8,538 nucleotides of DNA from Chitinophagaceae bacterium (GTDB taxonomy: Bacteria > Bacteroidota > Bacteroidia > Chitinophagales > Chitinophagaceae), in assembly GCA_003135585.1 (NCBI GenBank), contig PLCH01000061.1, positions 1,258-9,795 of the forward strand. Direction: 5' to 3'. Within the stretch, counting starts at the first letter, position 1; each line of letters begins with the position of its first letter. The notes under the pieces were generated by a model, which made no database searches, was not told where the DNA came from, and was given only the letters and a program-made list of their open reading frames with translations. Below are positions 1 through 6,248 of this stretch, in pieces. The position numbers and the translations under genes were made by a program.

Positions 1-1
1 T

Positions 2-829
2 GGTTTATACCGAACGGCTAAGTGGATTGAAGAAAAAGAGGGCGAATTATTGGCTGCCGGTAAGCCATTTAACGAAGCATTCCTCGGAGCAGCAGAGGAA
101 TATGCTATTGAATGTGCCATGTTAAAAGTATATGGAAGCGAAGTGCTAGATTTTGTAGTGGATGAAGGTGTGCAAATACACGGAGGGAATGGTTACAGCG
201 ACGAATATATAATTTCCAAAGCCTACCGGGACAGCAGGATTAACCGGATATACGAAGGCACCAATGAAATCAATCGCTTGCTGACCGTTGACATGGTATT
301 GAAAAGAGCCATGAAGGGTCGGTTGGACCTGATGGGACCGGCTATGGCAGTTTCCAAGGAGTTGATGAGTATTCCTGACTTCGGGTCCGCAGACACGGCT
401 GGTTTTGCAAAAGAGAAAAAGATGATCGCCAATTTTAAGAAGGCCATCCTGATGACAGCCGGTTCGGCCGTTCAAAAACTCATGACCAAACTCGAAAATG
501 AACAGGAAATATTAATGAATATCGCCGATATGGCCATAGAGACCTTTCATGCGGAAAGTGCATTTTTAAGGGCGAGTAAATTAGCTGATCAGCGGGGAGA
601 AGCGGCGTGCCCGTTTGAAATAGATGTGATGAGGACTTATTTATACGATGCGGCCGACCATATCCATAAATCGGGGAAGGACGCAATCAATGGATTTGCC
701 GATGGTGATGAGCAACGCATGATGCTTTTAGGTCTGAAACGGTTTACCAAATCTGAGCCATTTAATTGCAAAGAAGCCAGGCGAAGGATAGCCGCAAAAT
801 TAATCGCTGATAATAAGTATCCTTTGTAA
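2..829 (+). CDS. Acyl-CoA dehydrogenase, VLCAD/ACAD9-like, C-terminal part (5' end outside window)
   Basis: A flavoprotein that oxidises acyl-CoA to trans-2-enoyl-CoA in fatty-acid beta-oxidation. The reading frame is open from the left edge, so the N-terminal and middle domains lie outside; 275 residues are visible. Residues 58-64 of the fragment (QIHGGNG) are the FAD-contacting Gln-x-x-Gly-Gly signature of the C-terminal helical domain. Residues 83-92 (IYEGTNEINR) hold Glu85, at the position of the catalytic base of MCAD and VLCAD. About 180 residues follow this motif, whereas short- and medium-chain enzymes end soon after it; this extension is typical of the VLCAD/ACAD9 type. An apparent TTG start at 50 is only an internal codon. 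The natural substrate chain length cannot be read from the sequence. The family call is firm; the subfamily is inferred from the C-terminal extension. Confidence 0.93.
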   Translation, partial: GLYRTAKWIEEKEGELLAAGKPFNEAFLGAAEEYAIECAMLKVYGSEVLDFVVDEGVQIHGGNGYSDEYIISKAYRDSRINRIYEGTNEINRLLTVDMVLKRAMKGRLDLMGPAMAVSKELMSIPDFGSADTAGFAKEKKMIANFKKAILMTAGSAVQKLMTKLENEQEILMNIADMAIETFHAESAFLRASKLADQRGEAACPFEIDVMRTYLYDAADHIHKSGKDAINGFADGDEQRMMLLGLKRFTKSEPFNCKEARRRIAAKLIADNKYPL

Positions 830-935
830 TCAGTGGTATTTCGAACAATGGTAAAACGTCCCGTCCGTATACCCGGGCCTGTTTATTTTGGTATGTTACG
901 AGGGCAAAAAATTGTCCGGAGATGGTGTTTGGTAG

Positions 936-949
936 CCGGTCATGTCCGG
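936..949. repeat. 14-base near-palindrome, possible operator
   Basis: CCGGTCATGTCCGG reads as its own reverse complement at 12 of 14 positions (the T/T pair at positions 5 and 10 breaks it). It lies about 70 bases upstream of the candidate promoter of the coiled-coil/amidase run. It could be a transcription-factor site, but one copy is not enough to claim that. Confidence 0.2.
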
Positions 950-1015
950 TATAAATCCTAATAATTATTTTCTTAACTTACAGTACCCATTTGATTCTAG
1001 GCCTCCGAAACCATG

Positions 1016-1045
1016 TTGGTTCATTTCAGATAACTCTTATTTTTA
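1016..1045 (+). promoter_or_regulatory. Candidate Bacteroidota-type promoter for the coiled-coil/amidase run
   Basis: TTGG at 1016-1019 (like the -33 TTTG/TTG element) is followed after 18 bases by TATTTTTA at 1038-1045, which matches TAnnTTTG except for the last base. Transcription would begin near 1052, a short distance before the ATG at 1064. A five-pair inverted repeat (AACCA 1009-1013, TGGTT 1017-1021) overlaps the -33 box. The AT-rich background makes chance matches likely. Confidence 0.35.
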
Positions 1046-1063
1046 ACATTAAATACGCTAACG

Positions 1064-1873
1064 ATGGTATTGCTTAACATACTACAGAATACTGACGGGA
1101 CCCTTGCCTGGGATAATCTTTTGATATTGGTGCTTGCCGTTATGGCCGGTTATTTCCTTCACCGGTTTGGCGTAAAGAAAATTGAAAATAAAAAATACCA
1201 GAAAACTTTGGCCGAGTGGGAGAGCAAATGCAAACGCGTTGAGAACGAATACAAAAATTATAAGGCTTCGATCATTGGATCGGAAAAACACCATGAAAAA
1301 CTGGTCGTTGACCTGCATAACAGGATAAAGGGATTGGAAGGGGATATCCGCGCTTTGTCAGATGAAAAAAATAAATTTCACCATCAATTGACTGACAAAG
1401 ATCAGGAGACCAGGAAATATTCAAAACAAGTATCTGATCTTGAAGAAAAGATTAAATCAATGCTGGAAATTAAAGCAAAGACAGATTCAAATTGGGAGGC
1501 AAAACTCCAGGCTAGTAACGATGAGCGGATTAGAGCCATGGTGTGGGAGAAGAGGGTAAGGGCTGCGGAAGAGGAAGCCCAAAAGGCCAGGGCAGCCATT
1601 AACCAGGCTGAACGTAAGAAATTAGAAGCGGAACTTCGTCTCAGGACCACTACAGAATATGCAGGAAAAATAATTCCCATGGAGGCCGAATTAACGATAA
1701 CAAAGGCACAATTGGAATTGATCAACCAAAACAACAGGACACTTCAGGAGGAATTGGAAGCAAAAAATCTTGTTCAACTGTCGATGCTTGCTGAAATTGA
1801 GTCCCTGAAATCAGATTTGAAAAAATTCTTTGATGCAGATAACAATCGTTCAGCAACTGCAGGGTATCTTTAG
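1064..1873 (+). CDS. Membrane-anchored coiled-coil protein of unknown function
   Basis: I do not recognise a named family. The 269-residue protein has a short N-terminal segment, one hydrophobic stretch at about residues 18-33 that could span the membrane, then a highly charged helical region rich in Glu, Lys, Gln, Ala and Leu from about 40 to 255 that reads as long coiled coil. The tail (about 256-269) is low in structure. Acidic residues D11 and D17 precede the hydrophobic stretch and basic residues R34, K38, K39, K43 and K44 follow it. By the positive-inside rule the coiled coil would face the cytoplasm. There is no LytM, LysM or OmpA domain. It stops 13 bases before the amidase start, so the two are probably co-transcribed. 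A structural or scaffolding role at the envelope is possible but is inference. The ATG at 1064 is the first start in the frame and is preceded by A/T-rich DNA, as elsewhere in the window. Confidence 0.8.
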   Translation: MVLLNILQNTDGTLAWDNLLILVLAVMAGYFLHRFGVKKIENKKYQKTLAEWESKCKRVENEYKNYKASIIGSEKHHEKLVVDLHNRIKGLEGDIRALSDEKNKFHHQLTDKDQETRKYSKQVSDLEEKIKSMLEIKAKTDSNWEAKLQASNDERIRAMVWEKRVRAAEEEAQKARAAINQAERKKLEAELRLRTTTEYAGKIIPMEAELTITKAQLELINQNNRTLQEELEAKNLVQLSMLAEIESLKSDLKKFFDADNNRSATAGYL

Positions 1874-1886
1874 AAAATTTTTGTTG

Positions 1887-3068
1887 ATGCTGAGATGGAT
1901 TTTTTTCGTGCTGTTCTTTTTCCCCGGCTTATTTACTTTTTCGCAGGACAGTGTCTTGCTTGCCCGGACCACAGGCAAATTACCATTTCTTGAATATGGA
2001 ATTGGCGAAGACCGTTTGGGCGGAGCAAAAATGGGCTTTCTGGATTCCAATATCCTGGTGCGGATCGTCGATAGTTTTAAAACGGACTATAAGGTGCAGC
2101 TTTCAATATACCATTCAGCATATCTGCCAAAGGAAAGTGTAATCCTGGTGGAAAAGCAACCGGACACCGAAACCGTCCACAATAAGTACCTTAGTGGTAG
2201 CTGGAAGGTTTTTGGAGATTCAGTTTCTGATTACCTAAGTATTAATATGGAAGAGCGGTTGCCTTATCACAGCTTTCAAAGTATCAACCCGTCCAGGATA
2301 GCCATTGATCTTTTTGGTGTTACTTCCAATACCAATTGGATCACACAGCTTAAAACAGCCAAAGAAATTAAAAATTGCTGGTACGAACAAATCGAAGACG
2401 ATGTGTTGAGGGTCTTTATCGAATTAAAACACCAGCAACCCTGGGGTCATAGCCTTGCCTATGACAGTTCGGGGAAAAAACTTTTGGTCACTGTTAAAAG
2501 GCAGCCACCCGTGCTTGATATCCGAAGACTGAAAATCGCCATTGATGCAGGTCATGGCGGGGACAATACCGGAGCTAGCGGGGTTGTCAGCAAAGTGCTT
2601 GAAAAAAATTATACCCTTTTGATCGCAAAAGAGACAGAAAAAACCCTGAAAAAAATGGGCGTTAAGAAAATATTTATGACCAGAACAAAAGATACTTCCC
2701 TGACCATGATTGAAAGGATTGAATTGCTAAAACAATTCAACCCGGATATTTTGGTCAGCATTCATCTAAATTCTTCCGGAGTGGATACTGTCCGGGGTGT
2801 AAGTACCTATTACCGCTATATAGGTTTCCGGCCATTGAGCGTAGCCATCCTAAACCAGCTTCTAACCCTGGGGTTAAAAGAATATGGCAATATCGGAAAT
2901 TTTAATTTTGGACTCAGCGGCCCTACGGATTATCCAAATGCCTTGGTGGAAGTTGCTTTTTTGAGCAATAAAGAAGATGAGAAACGAATCCTCAGTCCAA
3001 AATTTCATAGGGCCGTTGCGCAAAAAATTTACCTGGGTATAGTAAATTGGTTAAATCAATTAAAGTAA
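1887..3068 (+). CDS. Exported zinc N-acetylmuramoyl-L-alanine amidase (Amidase_3)
   Basis: Cleaves the bond between N-acetylmuramic acid and L-alanine of the peptide stem in peptidoglycan, probably in the periplasm during cell separation or wall turnover. In the chosen 393-residue form, residues 1-19 are a Sec signal peptide (R3, hydrophobic core, then FTFS-Q). Residues about 20-205 are a beta-rich N-terminal region, perhaps SH3-like plus AMIN-like, called with less certainty. The catalytic domain spans about 213-393, with zinc ligands H223 (DAGHGGDNTGASG), E239 (LEKNYTL) and H293 (VSIHLNSS), and catalytic E355 (LVEVAFLSN). All four are present, so it should be active. An upstream ATG at 1833 (or TTG at 1830) would overlap the previous gene and put about 18 residues before the signal peptide; 1887 is preferred because the signal sequence then starts at residue 1. 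The stop overlaps the next start. Confidence 0.93.
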   Translation: MLRWIFFVLFFFPGLFTFSQDSVLLARTTGKLPFLEYGIGEDRLGGAKMGFLDSNILVRIVDSFKTDYKVQLSIYHSAYLPKESVILVEKQPDTETVHNKYLSGSWKVFGDSVSDYLSINMEERLPYHSFQSINPSRIAIDLFGVTSNTNWITQLKTAKEIKNCWYEQIEDDVLRVFIELKHQQPWGHSLAYDSSGKKLLVTVKRQPPVLDIRRLKIAIDAGHGGDNTGASGVVSKVLEKNYTLLIAKETEKTLKKMGVKKIFMTRTKDTSLTMIERIELLKQFNPDILVSIHLNSSGVDTVRGVSTYYRYIGFRPLSVAILNQLLTLGLKEYGNIGNFNFGLSGPTDYPNALVEVAFLSNKEDEKRILSPKFHRAVAQKIYLGIVNWLNQLK

Positions 3069-3475
3069 TGAATGGATTTCTGATGCAGGAAAAACCTTTT
3101 GAAAAAGGAGCAACGACTTTCATAGAAAGCTATTCTCCCGAAAATAACTTCGGGGTAATCTTTGAAGATGACGGAGAAACCGGTTATTTCTATGCAGTCG
3201 AAGTCGACCAGGAAAAAAAGGAACCTCGCATACTGGATGGTTTACATATTTATGAGGCGGATGCCAGCAGGACGGAAAAGAAAATTTCTTCCCTTGTCAT
3301 TGTATGGTCCAAAGACTGGTTGAAATCTGCACTGGTCATAGACGGCTTGTGCCATGCGGTATATGATTTTGAAAAACAGGCCGGATATAATATCAATGAA
3401 TTCCCGCCTCCAAATTCATTTTGGACAAAACACGAAAGAAAATTAACAAATGAACTGATTCAGGTACTTTTCTAA
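3068..3475 (+). CDS. DUF2251-like hypothetical protein
   Basis: A 135-residue soluble protein of unknown function. The block at about residues 30-42 (VIFEDDGETGYFY), then ILDGLHIY, IVWSKD, LVIDG and HAVYDF, fits my memory of the DUF2251 family pattern; this is recall, not a search. There is no signal peptide or membrane segment, so it is probably cytoplasmic. The ATG shares its A with the amidase TAA stop (TAATG at 3066-3070), which suggests translational coupling. A second ATG at 3083 would give a protein five residues shorter and cannot be excluded; a TTG at 3047 lies inside the amidase gene and is unlikely. Nothing here ties it to peptidoglycan except its place in the run. Confidence 0.75.
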   Translation: MNGFLMQEKPFEKGATTFIESYSPENNFGVIFEDDGETGYFYAVEVDQEKKEPRILDGLHIYEADASRTEKKISSLVIVWSKDWLKSALVIDGLCHAVYDFEKQAGYNINEFPPPNSFWTKHERKLTNELIQVLF

Positions 3476-3496
3476 GAAATTCAAAAAACCTTCTAT

Positions 3497-3814
3497 ATGC
3501 CTCTTGAGAATATTTTTATACACCATGTATACTTTTGGTTAAAGAATCCTGGCAGCGACTCAGATCTGACCGAACTGAAACGGGGTTTAAAAAAACTATC
3601 CGCCGCAAAAATCATCAAACAATTTCATATTGGACGGCCTGCCGATACAGACAGGGATGTAATTGACCATTCTTACTCATTGTCCTGGCTTTTAATTTTT
3701 GAGAATGCAGCGGACCAGGCCGCTTATCAGATAGATCCAATGCATTTGCAGTTTGTCGAAGAATGCTCTCATTTGTGGAGCAAAGTAATAGTTTATGATA
3801 CAGTGGATGCATGA
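3497..3814 (+). CDS. Dabb (stress-responsive alpha/beta-barrel) domain protein
   Basis: A 105-residue single-domain protein of the dimeric ferredoxin-like alpha/beta-barrel type. Features that fit Dabb are the N-terminal strand IFIHHVYFWLK with paired His9-His10, a helix (about 21-35), the HIGRPAD turn near 44-50, the strand SLSWLLIFEN, the segment AAYQIDPMHLQFVEE with its His in the usual place, and the closing strand KVIVYDTV. Known members are small dimers of varied or unknown role, some acting as cyclases or stress-induced proteins, so the reaction is not assigned. It starts 21 bases after the DUF2251-like gene and is the last gene of the plus-strand run. It converges with pgl. Confidence 0.85.
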   Translation: MPLENIFIHHVYFWLKNPGSDSDLTELKRGLKKLSAAKIIKQFHIGRPADTDRDVIDHSYSLSWLLIFENAADQAAYQIDPMHLQFVEECSHLWSKVIVYDTVDA

Positions 3815-3913
3815 AATAATCGGGAAAATCAGTACGCCATAGACTTTGGGGATCCAAGGCAGATGGGGATATTGATTCAAAATGACTGGTGGATGCTTTT
3901 GTCAATTCACAAA
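3815..3913. other. Convergent intergenic region between the Dabb gene and pgl
   Basis: These 99 bases lie between two gene ends that face each other, where a two-way terminator would be expected. The best hairpin is CTTTGG (3844-3849) with CCAAGG (3854-3859), a six-pair stem with one G-U pair and a GGAT loop. No T-run follows on either strand, so it is not called a terminator. Confidence 0.35.
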
Positions 3914-4654
3914 TTACCTTTTTGATAATTTTGCAACGGCAGCCTCATCCACAAACCAATGCAGCTGGCCCCTTTGAGGCTTGATCACCTGGGAAGGATA
4001 AAGGTCCGGATCAAGCGGGCCCTCCAGGACCTGCTTTAAAGCCATGGATTTATTTGAACCCGTCGTTAAAAAAGCAACTGCACGTGACGCGTTAACAATG
4101 GTTTTTGTCAATGTGATGCGATACATATCCTGGGACTGAAGAAAAAATGCTTTTACCCAGGCTTGCGATTCGTGGACTACTTCCGTTCCGGGGAACAGCG
4201 ATAGGGTATGTCCATCTTCCCCCATACCCAGCAACACAAGGTCGAAACTGGTTGAAGAAGGGCCATCTAGATTCCTGAAATATTGATGAAGGATTTGTTC
4301 ATATTCTGCCGCTGATTTGTCTGGAGGAATATCTGTGCGCATAATATGGATCTGGGTGGAAGGAACCGGAACATGATTCAATAAAGTATCATAGGCCATT
4401 TTTGCATTGTTACGCGAGTCGTCAAAAGGAACCGCTCTTTCATCGCCCCAAAATAAATGAATTTTGTTCCATTGGATTTTTTCAATATAGGGCGGAGCCG
4501 CGAGAAGCTCATACAAACCCTTGGGGGTATTGCCTCCGGACAAAACCCAGGTAAAGCTGTCCTGGCTTTGTAAGGTATCGCTGATATACCGGGTTACCCA
4601 TTCCGCCAGTGCGCGGCTCAGCGCATCATTGTCCTTATAAATATGTATTTCCAT
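3914..4654 (-). CDS. pgl: 6-phosphogluconolactonase (SOL/DevB type)
   Basis: Hydrolyses 6-phosphoglucono-1,5-lactone to 6-phosphogluconate, the second step of the oxidative pentose phosphate branch, in the cytoplasm. The 246-residue length is normal for the DevB-type family. Signatures are SGGNTP at 39-44 (phosphate-binding loop), FWGDERAVP at 68-76 followed by N82/N83, and LGMGEDGHTLSLFPG at 142-156 with the Asp-Gly-His expected in the active site; RITLT near 179-183 and TTGSNKSMAL follow as in relatives. The ATG at 4654 is chosen because the protein then opens with the usual MEIHIYKD strand; an upstream TTG at 4678 would add eight residues of no clear value. It follows zwf by 33 bases and is the last gene of the gnd-zwf-pgl cluster. 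Confidence 0.95.
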   Translation of the reverse strand: MEIHIYKDNDALSRALAEWVTRYISDTLQSQDSFTWVLSGGNTPKGLYELLAAPPYIEKIQWNKIHLFWGDERAVPFDDSRNNAKMAYDTLLNHVPVPSTQIHIMRTDIPPDKSAAEYEQILHQYFRNLDGPSSTSFDLVLLGMGEDGHTLSLFPGTEVVHESQAWVKAFFLQSQDMYRITLTKTIVNASRAVAFLTTGSNKSMALKQVLEGPLDPDLYPSQVIKPQRGQLHWFVDEAAVAKLSKR

Positions 4655-4687
4655 AAGTTTTCTATTAAAAGAAGGCAATCCCTGTTC

Positions 4688-6196
4688 CTAATGCGTGGAA
4701 GTAAGCGTGATCCAGTTATGCCCGTCCCTTGCAATCAGTGCTTCTGCATCTTCCGGTCCCCATGAATCCGGCGCGTAGTTCGGAAAATCTACCGGCGGAC
4801 GAATCGTCCAGGCTTCGAGAATGGGCATGATTATTTTCCATGCAGCCTCAACCTGGTCACTGCGCATGAACAGGGTAGCGTTGCCCTCCATGATATCCAG
4901 CAAAAGCGTTTCATAAGCTTCCGGTTCATCACCTTCGTAGGCTTCCTTATAATTGAAAATCATATCAACCGGGTTTAATATCATGAACTGCCCAGGCCGC
5001 TTCGCCTGAAACCGCAATCGTATGTCCATTTCCGGTTGTATGCTGATGGTCAGTCGGTTCGGGCGCCAGGTCTCCGAAGCTTCCGGTGGGAAAGCATAAC
5101 TGGGCGCAGGCCTGAACTGTACCGTAATGATGGTGGTTTTTTCATGAAGGTGCTTGCCGGTGCGAACGTAAAATGGAATATCCTGCCACCGCCAGTTGTC
5201 AATGTAGAATTTTACTGCTGCGAAAGTATCTATTTTGGATTGCGGGGCTACATTTTTTTCCTGCCGGTACCCGGGAACTTTCTCTCCCTTCATAAAGCCT
5301 TCACTGTATTGTCCCCTGACTGCATATTCATGCGCTTCTTCTGTTTTTATCTTACGGATAGCATTTAACACGTCCACTTTTTTATTACGTATCTCGTTAG
5401 CATCAAACGAAACGGGTGCTTCCATCGCAATCATACAGATTAGTTGCAGAATGTGGTTCTGTACCATATCCCGAAGTGCACCCGAGCTTTCATAATAGCT
5501 TCCGCGACCCTCTACCCCTACTGTTTCAGCCGAGGTTATCTGCACATGTTCAATATAATTCCGGTTCCAGATGGGCTCAAACAATGCATTTGCAAAACGA
5601 AGTGCCAGCAGATTCTGGACCGTTTCCTTTCCGAGGTAATGATCGATCCGGTAAATCTGTTCTTCATCGAACATGTTTCTAAGCAGCAGATTGAGCTCGT
5701 GTGCACTGGTCAGGTCATGGCCGAATGGTTTCTCCACTACGATCCTGGTACACTTGGTATCCGCGCATATATTTAAGGGGCCCAGTTTCTTGACTATATC
5801 GGGAACCAGCTGGGGGGCGACGGCCATGTAGAAAATCACATTGGGATGTTCGCCGAATTCCTGCTCCTTGGTTTTTACGATCTCCGCTATTTTCTGATAC
5901 TCCTCTTCATTTTCTGCATTCATTTCCAGATAGGTCATATGTTTGGAAAAGTCCTGCCATTTACCATTCTGTTCCCCCTTTCGCCTGCTGAATTGCTGGA
6001 TGCCTTCCAGCAACCGGGCGCAGTATTTTTCGCTGGAATAGGATGTCCGGCCAATACCCACAATGCCGAATTTTTCCGGCATCCATTGATCAATAAAGAG
6101 ATTAAAAAGGGCCGGGGATAATTTCCGGTAGTTCAAATCGCCGCTTCCTCCGAAGATGAAAAGCAGAGAAGAGGGTGGTCTTTTATGATGCTGCAT
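4688..6196 (-). CDS. zwf: Glucose-6-phosphate 1-dehydrogenase
   Basis: Oxidises glucose-6-phosphate to 6-phosphogluconolactone with reduction of NADP+ or NAD+, the entry step of the oxidative pentose phosphate pathway. The 502-residue length is close to the usual bacterial 480-510. The Rossmann loop GGSGDL is at 16-21 with R24 and K25 after it; EKPFG is at 155-159; the substrate-binding active-site signature RIDHYLGKE is at 183-191 (D185, H186, K190); and H248 in QNHILQL matches the catalytic base (His240 of the Leuconostoc enzyme). The C-terminal half includes the usual DNWRWQ and PFYVRTGK segments. Position 18 is Ser where E. coli has Lys18, while Arg50 is kept, which bears on cofactor choice. 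It lies 52 bases after gnd and 33 before pgl, with no separate promoter that I can see. Confidence 0.97.
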   Translation of the reverse strand: MQHHKRPPSSLLFIFGGSGDLNYRKLSPALFNLFIDQWMPEKFGIVGIGRTSYSSEKYCARLLEGIQQFSRRKGEQNGKWQDFSKHMTYLEMNAENEEEYQKIAEIVKTKEQEFGEHPNVIFYMAVAPQLVPDIVKKLGPLNICADTKCTRIVVEKPFGHDLTSAHELNLLLRNMFDEEQIYRIDHYLGKETVQNLLALRFANALFEPIWNRNYIEHVQITSAETVGVEGRGSYYESSGALRDMVQNHILQLICMIAMEAPVSFDANEIRNKKVDVLNAIRKIKTEEAHEYAVRGQYSEGFMKGEKVPGYRQEKNVAPQSKIDTFAAVKFYIDNWRWQDIPFYVRTGKHLHEKTTIITVQFRPAPSYAFPPEASETWRPNRLTISIQPEMDIRLRFQAKRPGQFMILNPVDMIFNYKEAYEGDEPEAYETLLLDIMEGNATLFMRSDQVEAAWKIIMPILEAWTIRPPVDFPNYAPDSWGPEDAEALIARDGHNWITLTSTH

Positions 6197-6248
6197 ATGT
6201 GTTGAATTCTTGATCTTTTATTTCGGGCAGGAAGTTGATTGCTGGGCC

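Larger units (their letters stand above)
830..1063. other. Intergenic region after the acyl-CoA dehydrogenase gene
   Basis: No convincing gene lies in these 234 bases. A weak hairpin (CCCG at 860-863 pairing with CGGG at 874-877, ten-base loop) is followed by the T-rich stretch 880-889. It could help end transcription of the upstream gene, but a four-pair stem is poor evidence. The hexamer GTCCGG occurs at 914-919 and again at 944-949, 30 bases apart; the second copy is part of a near-palindrome listed separately. The right end carries a candidate promoter for the gene at 1064. Confidence 0.5.

Noticed and set aside
860..889. Hairpin plus T-rich stretch after the acyl-CoA dehydrogenase gene as a terminator
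   Set aside because: The stem is only four pairs with a ten-base loop and the T-rich part is interrupted; it is noted in the intergenic entry but not called.
1830..1886. Longer amidase starting at TTG 1830 or ATG 1833
   Set aside because: It would overlap the coiled-coil gene out of frame and place about 18 residues before a signal peptide that begins naturally at ATG 1887.
3844..3859. Hairpin between the convergent genes as an intrinsic terminator
   Set aside because: The stem is six pairs with a G-U pair and no T-run follows on either strand.
3615..3905. 96-residue minus-strand ORF opposite the Dabb gene and the convergent gap
   Set aside because: It is mostly antisense to a recognisable Dabb-domain protein, has no familiar motif, and its composition is that of a shadow frame.
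5036..5776. Several plus-strand ORFs of 86-110 residues inside zwf
   Set aside because: They overlap one another and lie antisense to a complete, well-conserved glucose-6-phosphate dehydrogenase; they are Cys- and Phe-rich shadow translations without domain motifs.
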